DNA from: CAYMKL01 sp964390805
GTDB taxonomy: Bacteria; Chloroflexota; Anaerolineae; VGOG01
Length of the DNA stretch: 64,000 nt
NCBI GenBank assembly: GCA_964390805.1
Contig: CAYMKL010000021.1
Coordinates: forward strand, 1 to 64,000
Reading direction: 5' to 3'
A program made the position numbers and the translations under genes. Every line of letters begins with the position of its first letter. Position 1 is the stretch's first letter. A model generated the notes under the pieces. The model saw nothing but the letters and a program-made list of their open reading frames with translations, made no database searches and was not told the origin of the DNA. Shown here one piece after another: positions 1-8,121 of the stretch.

Positions 1-383
1 CCGGCCTCCCCCTGCCAGGGGGAGGAGTCTGAGTTCCCCTCCCTGGGAGGGAGGGCTCAGGGGAGGGTGGGCCTTCCTGGTTGAAGAATCCACGCCCACC
101 CAGCCTCCCTCTGCCAGGGGGAGGAGTCTGAGTTCCCCTCCCTGGGAGGGAGGGGTCAGGGGAGGGTGGGCCTTCCTGGTCGAAGAATCCACCCCCACCC
201 AGCCTCCCCCTGCCAGGGGGAGGAGTACAGAGTTCCCCTCCCTGCGAGGGAGGGGCTAGGGGAGGGTGGGCCTTGCGTTGAGGAATCCACCCCCACCCAG
301 CCTCCCCCTGCCAGGGGGAGGAGTACAGAGTTCCCCTCCCTGCGAGGGGGGGGTTAGGGGAGGGTAGGCCTTCCGTCGAAAAA
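1..383. repeat. Tandem ~99-bp palindromic repeat, four copies
   Basis: Four near-identical units begin near 4, 103, 202 and 300, giving periods of 99, 99 and 98 bp. Each unit holds a perfect hairpin (CCTCCCCCTG, one base, CAGGGGGAGG) and a second imperfect one around CCCTCCCTGGGAGGGAGGG. No convincing gene lies here; the frame open across 166-357 only translates the repeat. The array sits directly downstream of the permease stop codon. Related single hairpins appear near 54481-54535 and 61262-61300, so the element is probably dispersed in the genome. Confidence 0.85.
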
Positions 384-1328
384 TCACCGACCATGATTGT
401 TCTCCAAAGAGATGCGCGGGTCGAGCCAGGTGTAGGCCATGTCCACCAGGAGGTTGATGCCCACCACCAGAACGGCGATGAACAGCACTAGCCCCTGGAT
501 GAGGGGGAGATCGCGGTTGTTGATGGCGAACAGCACCAGACGACCCAGGCCCGGCAAGGCAAAGACCTGCTCGATGACGATGCTCCCCCCCAGGAGGAAT
601 CCCAGTTGCAGGCCCAGGAGGGTCACGGTGGGGATGAGAGCGTTCCTCAGGACGTGGCGGACGATGACCTGTGATTCGGAGAGACCCTTGGCCCGGGCGG
701 TGCGGATGTGATCGCTGGCTAGCTCCTCGAGCATCGAAGCTCGCACCAGGCGAGCCAGCACCCCGGCCACCGGCAATCCCAGCGCCAGAACGGGCATGGC
801 CAGGCTGCGCAGCGCGCCCAGCGGATTCTCCCCCCAGGGCACGTACCCGCCTGAGGGCAGCCAGCGCAGGCTCAGGGCGAAGAAGAGGATGAGAAGGATG
901 CCGATCCAGAACGAGGGCAGGGCTAACCCCGCCTGGGCGAAGACCAGTACGCCGTAGTCGAGTGCACTGTGTTGGCGGACGGCGGCCAGGACGCCCAGCG
1001 GTACAGCCAGGAGCACCGCCAGGATCAGGGACAGGGTTGCCAGCGACAGAGTGACCGGCAGCCGCTCGGCGATGAGCGCCGCCACCGGCCGCCCATGCCG
1101 CAGCGAGACCCCCAGGTCCCCGCGCAGCACCCCGCCCAGCCAGCTCAGGTATTGCAGCGGCAGCGGGCGATCCAGTCCCAATTGGACCCGCAGGTCGGCC
1201 AGCGCCTCTGGCGGGGCCTCAGTGCCCAGGATAAGCTGAGCCGGATCCCCCGGCACCACCTTCACCACCACGAAGGTGGCCAGGGAGATCAGGAACAGGG
1301 TGAGCACGAGAGACGGCAACCGTCGCAT
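384..1328 (-). CDS. Peptide/nickel-type ABC transporter permease (DppB/OppB family)
   Basis: A 314-aa inner-membrane permease of the binding-protein-dependent peptide importer class. It starts MRRLPSLVLTLFLISLAT with a first membrane helix, has the family's VPGDPA segment after helix 1, and several more hydrophobic segments. A cytoplasmic EAA-like loop (ASDHIRTARAKGLSESQVI, then RHVLRNALIPT) would contact the ATPase. The open frame extends 15 codons further upstream, but those overlap the preceding gene and look like low-complexity sequence, so I chose the ATG at 1328 by homology. The gene follows the binding-protein gene by 29 bp and is surely co-transcribed. The second permease and the ATPases are not in the window; the repeat array follows instead. 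Confidence 0.9.
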   Translation of the reverse strand: MRRLPSLVLTLFLISLATFVVVKVVPGDPAQLILGTEAPPEALADLRVQLGLDRPLPLQYLSWLGGVLRGDLGVSLRHGRPVAALIAERLPVTLSLATLSLILAVLLAVPLGVLAAVRQHSALDYGVLVFAQAGLALPSFWIGILLILFFALSLRWLPSGGYVPWGENPLGALRSLAMPVLALGLPVAGVLARLVRASMLEELASDHIRTARAKGLSESQVIVRHVLRNALIPTVTLLGLQLGFLLGGSIVIEQVFALPGLGRLVLFAINNRDLPLIQGLVLFIAVLVVGINLLVDMAYTWLDPRISLENNHGR

Positions 1329-1357
1329 CCCCAAATCCAATCTCCAACATCTAATCT

Positions 1358-2899
1358 CTAATCTCCAACCCACACCGTCCGCAAATCATAGATGTCAATA
1401 GGATACAGTTGCCACCCCTGCACCTCTTCCCGCAGCCCGACTGAGGAGAGCGGGGCCAGGAGATAGACGGCCACCGCTTCGTTGGCCAGCATCCGTTGCA
1501 TCTCGGCGTAGATCTCCTGGCGGCGCGCCGGGTTGGTGCTGACAGCCCCCTCTTTGGCCAGCTCGTCGTAGTGAGGGTTGGTGTAGTTCATGTAATCCTC
1601 TGAGCGCTCGCTCACATAGCGGTTGAGGAAGGGGTCGGGGTCGAGCCGGCCGGTGTGGCCCAGGGTGGTCAGAGCGTAATCTCGGCCGAAGTACACCTGC
1701 TCCAGGTAGGTGGCCCACTCAATGGTCTCTAGCTTGGCCTTAATGCCCACTTTGGCCAGTTGGTCGGCGATGACCTCACCGTTGCGGATGTGGAAGTCGT
1801 ACGGCTGCGGTAGGGCGATGGTGGTCTCGAAGCCGTCGGGGTAGCCAGCCTCAGCCAGGAGTTCCTTGGCCTTGTCGGTGTCGTAGGGATAGCGGCTTGC
1901 CAGGTCCACGTAGAAGTCGCTGACTGGCGGCATGTGGCTGCCGATGGGCACCGCTGTTCCCCATTGGGCCCCTTCGATCACCGCCTGCTTGTCAACGGCG
2001 TGGTTGAGGGCCTGGCGCACCAGCACGTCGTCGAAGGGGGGACGGGCGTTGTTGATGGCCAGCAACTGGATGCCGTTGAAGGGCTGCTGGATCACCTTGA
2101 TACCGGGCTCGTCTTGGAGGCCGGCGATCTCCTGAGCCGGTACTTCCGGCACCACGTCCACCTCCCCGGTCTTCAGGCTGATCAGCCTGGCGGGCGGGTC
2201 GGTGATCACCCGGAAAGTGACCTCGTCCAGGTAGGGTACATCGGGCAGGAAGTATTTGTCGAAGCGGCGGAGCTTGACGTGGCTGTCGGGCACCCATTCC
2301 ACGAACTCGAAGGGGCCGCTGCCGACGGGGTGATCGCGCAGGGTGTCGGCGGCTTCCTGGGGGACGATGGCTGCCCAGCCGTAGGCCAGATTGGAGAGGA
2401 AGGCGGCCTGGGGCTCGGAGAGGGTGAACACCACGGTGCGGTCGTCCGGGGTCTCGATGGCGGTGACGATCTGGTAGTCCTTGGCGCGGGGGCTGGCCGT
2501 GTCGGGGTCGAGGATGCGTTCGAAGCTGTACTTCGCGTCGGCGGCCGTCATGGCCCGACCATTGTGGAAGGATACATCGTCGCGCAGGTGGAAGGTCCAC
2601 TTCAGCCCATCGTCCGAGGTCTCCCACGAGGTGGCCAGGTCGGGCTGGATGCGGCTTTGGGGGTCCACCTGCACCAGGGTATCGTAGAGGTTGCGGGTGA
2701 TCTGGAAGGTGGCGACGGCCACGGTCTTGTGGGGATCGAGGCCATCCATGTCGGCGGCGACGGCCACGGTGAGGGAGCCGCCGCGCTGGGTGGCGGGACC
2801 TGGGCTGGGCGTAGGCGAAGCTGTTGGTCCACAGGCAGTGAGGAGCCCTGATAGAATCAGCGTTAGCAGAGCCAGGTGGAGAGCGTTTCGTGCGTTCAT
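1358..2899 (-). CDS. ABC transporter peptide-binding lipoprotein (SBP_bac_5 family)
   Basis: A 513-aa extracytoplasmic solute-binding protein that would deliver oligopeptides or similar ligands to the downstream permease. The ATG at 2899 is preceded by GAGGAGG at good spacing. Residues 1-25 form a lipoprotein signal ending LSGLLTAC, so the mature protein should be lipid-anchored. The body has the family landmarks: DGLDPHKT, PDLATSWE, WTFHLRDDVSFHNG, DAKYSFERILDP, PVGSGPF, RQALNHAVDK, YDTDKAKELLAEAGYPDG. An open frame reaches 43 codons further upstream but crosses the leader hairpin and lacks a signal. Expression is probably controlled in the long leader described separately. Confidence 0.95.
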   Translation of the reverse strand: MNARNALHLALLTLILSGLLTACGPTASPTPSPGPATQRGGSLTVAVAADMDGLDPHKTVAVATFQITRNLYDTLVQVDPQSRIQPDLATSWETSDDGLKWTFHLRDDVSFHNGRAMTAADAKYSFERILDPDTASPRAKDYQIVTAIETPDDRTVVFTLSEPQAAFLSNLAYGWAAIVPQEAADTLRDHPVGSGPFEFVEWVPDSHVKLRRFDKYFLPDVPYLDEVTFRVITDPPARLISLKTGEVDVVPEVPAQEIAGLQDEPGIKVIQQPFNGIQLLAINNARPPFDDVLVRQALNHAVDKQAVIEGAQWGTAVPIGSHMPPVSDFYVDLASRYPYDTDKAKELLAEAGYPDGFETTIALPQPYDFHIRNGEVIADQLAKVGIKAKLETIEWATYLEQVYFGRDYALTTLGHTGRLDPDPFLNRYVSERSEDYMNYTNPHYDELAKEGAVSTNPARRQEIYAEMQRMLANEAVAVYLLAPLSSVGLREEVQGWQLYPIDIYDLRTVWVGD

Positions 2900-3194
2900 G
2901 CGGTACCTCCTCGGTATGTGATGAGTGAGGGCCGGAGGGCGGAAACAAAAGCCCCTTGGGGCGTGCCAAGGGGCTGGGTAACTGCCAAGCTGAGGATTCC
3001 CGCCGTCTCGGTCGCCTCGGCGATCCAAGCGACAACAGTTGAAACACTACAACGAATTCGGAATAAAACGGATTGGGAGCAAACGAATCCGTTCCTTTCT
3101 CAATCCGCTGTAGTGTTGTGCGGCAGCCGCCGCTGTAACCAGGCGACCTTGCACGAGTTCAAGCTAATCTGCTCACCGCCATGCGGTCGGTGGC
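2900..3194 (-). promoter_or_regulatory. Structured ~295-nt 5' leader of the peptide-transport operon
   Basis: Transcription from the minus-strand promoter at 3201-3229 would make a leader of about 295 nt before the ATG at 2899. It contains a 9-bp outer stem (3043-3051 with 3109-3117). Inside it, CGGATTG at 3069-3075 can pair either with AATCCG at 3086-3091 or with CAATCCG at 3101-3107. A 10-bp GC-rich hairpin (2950-2975) follows, trailed on this strand by TTTGTTT. This layout fits transcription attenuation or a riboswitch, but I could not match a known class; there is no T-box motif. Confidence 0.5.
2950..2975 (-). terminator. Terminator-like hairpin inside the leader (attenuator candidate)
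   Basis: AGCCCCTTGG pairs perfectly with CCAAGGGGCT across a 6-nt loop. On the minus strand it is followed by TTTGTTT. It lies 51 nt upstream of the start codon of the binding-protein gene, not after a gene, which suggests a conditional terminator. Confidence 0.65.
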
Positions 3195-3200
3195 GTTTAT

Positions 3201-3229
3201 ACTATACTACCGATGGATGAAAAGGTCAA
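3201..3229 (-). promoter_or_regulatory. Sigma70-type promoter of the peptide-transport operon
   Basis: On the minus strand, TTGACC (3224-3229) and TATAGT (3201-3206) are separated by exactly 17 bp. It is back to back with the plus-strand promoter at 3246-3274. Confidence 0.6.
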
Positions 3230-3245
3230 ATCGGGTCTTGCAAAG

Positions 3246-3274
3246 TTGCCAAAAAGAGAGAAGGCGGGTATAAT
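3246..3274 (+). promoter_or_regulatory. Sigma70-type promoter of the DUF1232 gene
   Basis: TTGCCA (3246-3251), 17 bp, TATAAT (3269-3274). The predicted transcript start is about 20 nt before the ATG at 3303. The same TTGCCA -35 recurs at the promoters of the regulator genes and at 7821-7849. Confidence 0.75.
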
Positions 3275-3302
3275 ATCTTTGAGTTTTGCGAAGGGGGGAG
3301 TT

Positions 3303-3710
3303 ATGGCGAATCAAGGAAGAGCTTCCAATCTCGGCGAGAAAGCCGGCATCTTGGCTTCGATCATCAAGAATACGAGGCTGGTGTGGCGCTTGCTTCGGGA
3401 TTCAGACGTTCCATCTTGGCTGAAGATGATACCGCCAGTCACGTTGCTCTATCTACTCTTTCCCATTGACTTCATACCCGATCCTATGCTTGGCCTGGGC
3501 CAGTTAGATGACATCGGTGTCATCTTACTTGGTTTGAAGCTCTTCATCGAGCTTTCTCCTCAGGAAATCGTGCGACGCCACCTGCGGGAGATGAGCTCGG
3601 TGTCCGGCTCCTATCGGGTGGTGGATGAAGAGCCATCCCACGAGCCACCGCCCTCCGGGTACATCGAAGCTCCTTATCACGTTGTCGAGGAAGGCGAAGA
3701 AGAAAGCTAA
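3303..3710 (+). CDS. YkvA/DUF1232 family small membrane protein
   Basis: A 135-aa protein with the DUF1232 core: SDVPSWLKMIPP, then LLFPIDFIPDP and GQLDDIGVILLGLKLF. The acidic-proline motif after a hydrophobic turn is typical of the family, whose members are small membrane-associated proteins of unclear role. The ATG at 3303 follows a GGGGGGAG ribosome site; the upstream in-frame ATG at 3213 would precede the promoter's -10 box, so I reject it. The C-terminal tail is Glu-rich. It is convergent with a small WRGRIEHVQ gene across a shared terminator, an arrangement repeated in decayed form at 36786-37358. Confidence 0.85.
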   Translation: MANQGRASNLGEKAGILASIIKNTRLVWRLLRDSDVPSWLKMIPPVTLLYLLFPIDFIPDPMLGLGQLDDIGVILLGLKLFIELSPQEIVRRHLREMSSVSGSYRVVDEEPSHEPPPSGYIEAPYHVVEEGEEES

Positions 3711-3732
3711 TATCCAATAATATCCAAGTCGG

Positions 3733-3766
3733 AAGAGGCCACCCTCATCAATGAGCGGTGGCCTCT
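3733..3766. terminator. Bidirectional terminator between convergent genes
   Basis: AAGAGGCCACC pairs with GGTGGCCTCT. The same hairpin follows every small WRGRIEHVQ gene in the window (8546, 23980, 30496, 37072) and a variant lies at 47282. Confidence 0.75.
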
Positions 3767-3795
3767 CTAGATCCCGGCTCAGCGCTGCCCCGCGT

Positions 3796-4011
3796 TCACT
3801 CCTCCTTCCGCGCAGACCGACTCTCATCGCCCCCCATAACACCAATGCGACGAACAAAGTCCAGCATCCCATCCAGGTCAAGGAACGTGGCGCTCTCGCC
3901 GTTCTGCACGTGTTCAATGCGACCACGCCAGCGTGACCCGGCGGCCGACCACTCTTGCCAAAAGCGGACGACGAAGGTGCTGATCGGTGGAACTGGGGAT
4001 GATTCTGCCAT
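3796..4011 (-). CDS. Small WRGRIEHVQ protein, copy A
   Basis: A 71-aa protein with no family I can name. It reads MAESSPVPPISTFVVRFWQ, then SRWRGRIEHVQ and a C-terminal helix LDGMLDFVRRIGVMGG, with a charged tail. Four further copies in the window (8616, 23995, 30568, 37143) keep the same core, so selection on the protein is likely. It has no signal peptide or membrane segment and should be cytosolic. An AAGGGA ribosome site precedes the ATG. The hairpin that normally lies just upstream of this gene is present but damaged here, and the promoter region is a degenerate copy of the one at 7715-7826. Confidence 0.7.
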   Translation of the reverse strand: MAESSPVPPISTFVVRFWQEWSAAGSRWRGRIEHVQNGESATFLDLDGMLDFVRRIGVMGGDESRSARKEE

Positions 4012-4019
4012 GCCGGGGT

Positions 4020-4165
4020 CCCTTCGGTCAGACCCTTCGGGTTTCCAAAACCCGATCGGTCCATCTGTAGTTTCGCCCGGACATCACCTCCTCTAGTCGA
4101 AGCAGCCAAGAAGATACGGCAGTCACTGTCTAAAGCGGTATCTTGTCCCCTTCACTGCAACCATT
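4020..4165 (-). repeat. Leader/promoter segment duplicated at 7715-7826
   Basis: About 130 bp upstream of the small gene matches 7715-7826 closely, including the stretch reading ATGTCCGGGCGAAACTACAG behind a GGAGGTG. Both copies could encode a short leader peptide beginning MSGRNYRWTD. In this copy the -10 equivalent is CATAAT rather than TATAAT and no good -35 is visible, so it may be a weaker promoter. The remaining bases to 4384 hold only the terminator at 4193-4233. Confidence 0.55.
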
Positions 4166-4192
4166 ATGTCCTGAATCTCGTAAAAGCACAAA

Positions 4193-4233
4193 AAGCAAAG
4201 CCACCTGCATCCATCGCGCAGGTGGCTTTGCTT
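4193..4233 (-). terminator. Terminator downstream of the large secreted protein gene
   Basis: AAGCAAAGCCACCTGC pairs with GCAGGTGGCTTTGCTT around a 9-nt loop. It lies about 150 bp beyond the stop codon at 4385. A near copy is at 7930-7967. Confidence 0.7.
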
Positions 4234-4384
4234 CGCTGCCCAAGATGTGCCCCTTCAGATTTCACGGGCAGCTCTTCGAGCGGCCCCTGCGCAAACGTGC
4301 GGTCAGTGGCATGGGCGGCCGAAATGGTTGGAGCCTTCATTTGCCCGTAGAGGAGCCCCGACGTGGGCGCCGTCCAGGTGCTGC

Positions 4385-7300
4385 CTATCCTTCTACTCTC
4401 CACACGTGCACCACCGGCTTAGTCCCATCTCCATACTGTTCCAGCACGTACAGCAAGGCATTGTTCCGGTCATAGGCCGCCGCGCCAATGCGGGAGCGAC
4501 GCTGCACTCCCCAGCCCAGTACTACCAGGTCCCACTCCGGGGTGTCGAGGTACAGATGCTCATCTATGTCTAAGGAGGCGTATGGCTGTGGCTCCCAGGA
4601 TTCGATTTCGCCAGCCGCAACCTGCGCCAGGTCTGCCGGGTCGTACAGGATGAATTGGGCATCCCAGCGGCTGGTCCACCATCCCCTGTAAGTAACACAA
4701 GTGTCTTGCTCGTCGCTACAGCAAGGTGCAAAGTCCTCCGGTGGACAGGGTGAGCCATCGGCCATGCGGCACGCCACGAAATAGGCCACAGACTCCTCAT
4801 CAACGCAGGGATATTCGGGGCCGAGGGGGTTGATGAAGCCGTACCAGTGCTTGGCGCCAGTGCTCTTGGTGCCGGCGAACAGGACGGCGCTCTTGCCCGA
4901 GGGTGTTGTGATCCAGGCGCCGCCTTCCCATTCGTCGGGGTGCTGGTAGCCGTTCATGCAGCGCACGAAGTCAGAGGTGTTGTACGCGTTCTCGTACAGC
5001 AGCAGGGTGGTCTCGTTCAGGCGCGTTCCTGAGGGCGGCGCCGAGCCGTCGGGCAGCCAGGGGCGATAGGCGAACAGCGTCGGCCCCATGCCACCCTGCC
5101 CGCCGTCTCTCATACGTCCCGTGGCGAGATAGCGGCTCTCGGCGTGCGCGTCGGCCCAGGCTGTGGGGATATCGAACATATACCCATTGACGCTGTAAAG
5201 GTTGTGATTGCCGATGAACCAGACGCCTTGCATGTTCGGTGTGTCCAATGTCGCATTGAACCAGGCATGGGAAGCCTCATCCTGTGGTTGCAAGTGTTGC
5301 CCCCAGCACAGGTGAATCTTGGGCCCGGTGTCGGCGTGGTTCAGGTACTGCATGCCCGTCTTGGGGATCTCTTCGAGTTGCGTGAAGAACCCAGCGGTCA
5401 CGTCATGGAAGCCCTGGATGAACCCCGCTTGCGGGAGGTCTGCCGGGTTGGCTGCTATAGCTGGCGCCGGGATGCTGACTTCGGCCACTTGACTGCCATC
5501 TGGTAGAACTCCCCAAGCCATTCGGTCGTGCCCCATGACGAATAACGAGCCTGGATACGCATCACCATTGGAAGGGTCGCCGTCGGGATTAAACGTCATC
5601 GCGTTGGCGCCATAGGCGAAGGTTTGCGGCGGGGTGTCGCCGCCGGGGAGGCGGAACGCCCCTTGGTATACCAGATCGCCCGGTTGGATGAGACCAGCGG
5701 GGATGACTGTCGTGGGCGTCGGTGTGGGGGTGGGCGTCGGAGGAGACCAAGCCTTCATAACCAGGGGCAAGTAGACGAAATGATAAGCGGTAGCCGTCGG
5801 CGGTGCGCCGGTCTGGGTCGGCGTGGGCGTCCTCGTTGGCGTAGAGGTAGCAGGTGCGCTGGTGGTAGTGGGCGTCGCTGTCACAACTCCCACCGTGTAG
5901 TTGACCACCAGCCGGGGGCGCAGGTTGGAGGTGCCGTAGTTGCGGCTGTAGTAGTAGTGGTAGGTGTAGTTACCACTCTCAGGTCGTAGCAGCAGGCCGT
6001 AGTTGGACACGCCATCCTCAACCCAGGCACGCACGGCGGCGGTGGCGTCCAGACTGACCCAACCATTTGCCATCCCAACCGGCAGTGTGATCTGATCCAT
6101 AATGGTGGCATCGAAATCACCGCCCGGCGTCGTCCAGGCCGTGCCGGGGCTGGCCAGGGCCCAGGTGGCTCCATCGGGGACGTAGCCGGAACCGGGCCAC
6201 AAGTCATGGCCAGTCCCTTCGGCCCAATCACGAGTCACCCGATAGAGGGCGATCTGCATGGCGTTTTCTGCACCCACCTCGTAGCGATATAGTTCCACAG
6301 TCGCACTGCTGATGGTGATGTCACCAGGCAGGGCCGAGATGTCCCATCGCACCAGGCTGCGGCGGTACTCCTGCCCCGCCCCGAAGAAAGTCTCCAAGTT
6401 CTCCAGCCCCCCCAGGTTGGCATTGGATTCGGCGTCGTTGGCCAGAATCACGTCGCTCGTGCCAGCGTAGGACGTATCCGGGCTGACCCCCTGCTGGAAA
6501 ACCATCGTATACTCGCCGGCAGGACGCGTGCCGGTAGGCGTGGGTGTAGCTGTGGGTGCGCCTGTGGCTGTCGCTGTCGCCGTCGGGGTGGCGGTGGATG
6601 GCGTGCCGGTGGCAGTAGGGGTGCGCGTCACTGCACCCCCCACCCAACGATTGTAGAAAACGTTGAGCAACTGCACGTACTCTGCGGTGGCCTTCTGGTG
6701 ACCGGCCGTTGTGGGGTGGCTGTCCCAATCGGTACTGGTGGGGTAGGCCGAGTAATCGTTGTCTATGGTATGGATGTGTTGTACCGCGCTGTTCCACCAA
6801 CGGTGGTGATTGCCGTCTTCCTGGCCTGCGTCATTGGGCTCTTCGTTCGTTGCAGGGTCATCCACCCGGGTGGTAGTGCCGTTGGAGGTGAGGATGTTGT
6901 AATAGTCAAAGACAGCCACGTTGTTGTAGGAATAGCCATCGAGCCAATCGTTGACCAGCCAGTCGTTCAAGGCACGGGCGTTGGCCGCACGTTGAGCAGG
7001 CGTCTGCTCACCTGGGTACTCCTGGTAGTCGCCCTCTCCCATCGGTGGCGCGGTGATGACAACGAACAACTTATCCTGGCGGGTTTGGAAATAGGTCAGT
7101 ATGTTATTGTAGACCGCTTTGTAGTTCGCTACGGTCAACTGGTCGTTGGGTTCTGATCCCGGCGGGTCGTCGGGATTGCCCCACACGTCGGAGTTGGGGT
7201 AGCAGGACTTGAACATGATGATCTCGTTCTCGCCACCGGGATCGGTCCCCAGACGAGACCAGGAGCCGAAATCGCCGAAATTCTGGCCAGTCTCGTTATA

Positions 7301-7657
7301 CAAGGCGGTCAGAATCTGGTTACTGCTGGAGCCGGTGAACCATTCAGGCCAGTCTATGATATCTGTCCGGTCACCGATGCTGTTTGGCCCCCACCCATAG
7401 TTGGTGGCGCTGACATAGTAGTTGTTGTTCATCAGCGCAATGCCCAGCCCCCCAGAGGGTTGATCCGGGTTGGGGTCGGCCAGCCAGTTTCCGCCGCAGG
7501 AGTGATGAACGAAGATGAGCTTGATGGGAGAGGCGGGCGGGTAGGGGTTGTCGGCCGCCAGACGGCCCTGCGGGCCAGCCGTGGTAGAGTTGGTGGCCAA
7601 GAGCAAGGTCAGCACGGCCACAACCGTCACTATCGTCGCTATCCTCTTGGTTTGCAT
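4385..7657 (-). CDS. Secreted multidomain protein: GDSL-like domain, DNRLRE domain, C-terminal propeller-like domain
   Basis: A 1090-aa exported protein. The ATG at 7657 has GGAGGG at good spacing and starts a signal peptide (MQTKRIATIVTVV...). Residues about 35-340 resemble SGNH/GDSL-type hydrolase folds (IKLIFVHHSCGGNWL near the start, SDWDSHPTTAGHQKA near the end), but I cannot confirm a catalytic triad. A Thr/Pro linker follows, then a DNRLRE/CBM96-type domain (about 385-590; RRSLVRWDISALPG, SATVELYRY), a second linker containing VYLPLVMKAW, then a C-terminal domain of about 430 residues starting IQPGDLVYQGAFRLPGG, possibly a beta-propeller. Its role is probably cell-surface or extracellular; the substrate is unknown. 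Confidence 0.8.
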   Translation of the reverse strand: MQTKRIATIVTVVAVLTLLLATNSTTAGPQGRLAADNPYPPASPIKLIFVHHSCGGNWLADPNPDQPSGGLGIALMNNNYYVSATNYGWGPNSIGDRTDIIDWPEWFTGSSSNQILTALYNETGQNFGDFGSWSRLGTDPGGENEIIMFKSCYPNSDVWGNPDDPPGSEPNDQLTVANYKAVYNNILTYFQTRQDKLFVVITAPPMGEGDYQEYPGEQTPAQRAANARALNDWLVNDWLDGYSYNNVAVFDYYNILTSNGTTTRVDDPATNEEPNDAGQEDGNHHRWWNSAVQHIHTIDNDYSAYPTSTDWDSHPTTAGHQKATAEYVQLLNVFYNRWVGGAVTRTPTATGTPSTATPTATATATGAPTATPTPTGTRPAGEYTMVFQQGVSPDTSYAGTSDVILANDAESNANLGGLENLETFFGAGQEYRRSLVRWDISALPGDITISSATVELYRYEVGAENAMQIALYRVTRDWAEGTGHDLWPGSGYVPDGATWALASPGTAWTTPGGDFDATIMDQITLPVGMANGWVSLDATAAVRAWVEDGVSNYGLLLRPESGNYTYHYYYSRNYGTSNLRPRLVVNYTVGVVTATPTTTSAPATSTPTRTPTPTQTGAPPTATAYHFVYLPLVMKAWSPPTPTPTPTPTTVIPAGLIQPGDLVYQGAFRLPGGDTPPQTFAYGANAMTFNPDGDPSNGDAYPGSLFVMGHDRMAWGVLPDGSQVAEVSIPAPAIAANPADLPQAGFIQGFHDVTAGFFTQLEEIPKTGMQYLNHADTGPKIHLCWGQHLQPQDEASHAWFNATLDTPNMQGVWFIGNHNLYSVNGYMFDIPTAWADAHAESRYLATGRMRDGGQGGMGPTLFAYRPWLPDGSAPPSGTRLNETTLLLYENAYNTSDFVRCMNGYQHPDEWEGGAWITTPSGKSAVLFAGTKSTGAKHWYGFINPLGPEYPCVDEESVAYFVACRMADGSPCPPEDFAPCCSDEQDTCVTYRGWWTSRWDAQFILYDPADLAQVAAGEIESWEPQPYASLDIDEHLYLDTPEWDLVVLGWGVQRRSRIGAAAYDRNNALLYVLEQYGDGTKPVVHVWRVEG

Positions 7658-7820
7658 CTTATTCCCTCCTTTTGCTAGTGACCACCTAACGGCAGTCCTC
7701 AGGCTTGTACTCAGTCCGTCCATCTGTAGTTTCGCCCGGACATCACCTCCCCCAGCTTAAACAGCCAAAAAGATGCAGAGTCATAATCCAAAGCGGTATC
7801 CTATCCCCTTCACTGCAACT

Positions 7821-7849
7821 ATTATACCCTAAGCCTTGTAGGATGGCAA
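7821..7849 (-). promoter_or_regulatory. Sigma70-type promoter of the secreted protein gene
   Basis: On the minus strand TTGCCA (7844-7849), 17 bp, TATAAT (7821-7826). This gives a leader of about 155 nt before the ATG at 7657, which contains the duplicated segment and the potential MSGRNYRWTD leader peptide (start 7743). Confidence 0.75.
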
Positions 7850-7929
7850 GAAGAGAGCCACGACCATGAGTCGTTTTAGTGATCCCTGCCGGCTGGACAA
7901 CATCTCGGCCGCGACACTCTCCACCGAAG

Positions 7930-7967
7930 AGCAAAGCCACCTGCATCAATCGTACAGGTGGCTTTGT
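7930..7967 (-). terminator. Terminator hairpin, copy of the one at 4193
   Basis: AGCAAAGCCACCTG pairs with CAGGTGGCTTTG. It lies just upstream of the promoter at 7821-7849, insulating it. Confidence 0.65.
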
Positions 7968-8054
7968 TTCGCTATCCAAGACCTCTCCCTTCAGAGCCAG
8001 CGTAACCAAGACCAATAGGCCAAAGAATCTCTGTGTGGCTTTGAGGATTGACAT
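7968..8054 (-). pseudogene. Remnant: 5' end of a secreted-protein gene
   Basis: An ATG at 8054 with a good ribosome site (GAGGAG) opens a hydrophobic leader (MSILKATQRFFGLLVLVTLAL), then runs within a few codons into the terminator hairpin at 7930-7967. The frame stays open to 7743 but only translates the hairpin and promoter region. I read it as the 5' stump of a lost gene. It could also be a genuine short exported peptide. Confidence 0.35.
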
Positions 8055-8121
8055 ATTTTCTCCTCTTGACACGATGGTCTGTTTATTAAGACGGCGCAGG
8101 AGAAGATTGGTTCCCTAATGG

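Noticed and set aside
1331..1373. Extended N-terminus of the permease (MGWRLEIRCWRLDLG)
   Set aside because: It translates a low-complexity AATCTCCAAT-type stretch that overlaps the upstream gene and has no ribosome site.
1934..2851. A 305-codon plus-strand frame opposite the peptide-binding protein gene
   Set aside because: Antisense to a clear SBP_bac_5 gene; composition and lack of motifs point to a shadow frame. The same applies to 15619-16470 and 22735-23856.
2900..3194. T-box riboswitch before the peptide-transport operon
   Set aside because: No GGTGGNACC-type T-box sequence is present upstream of the hairpin at 2950-2975, so I kept it as an unclassified leader.
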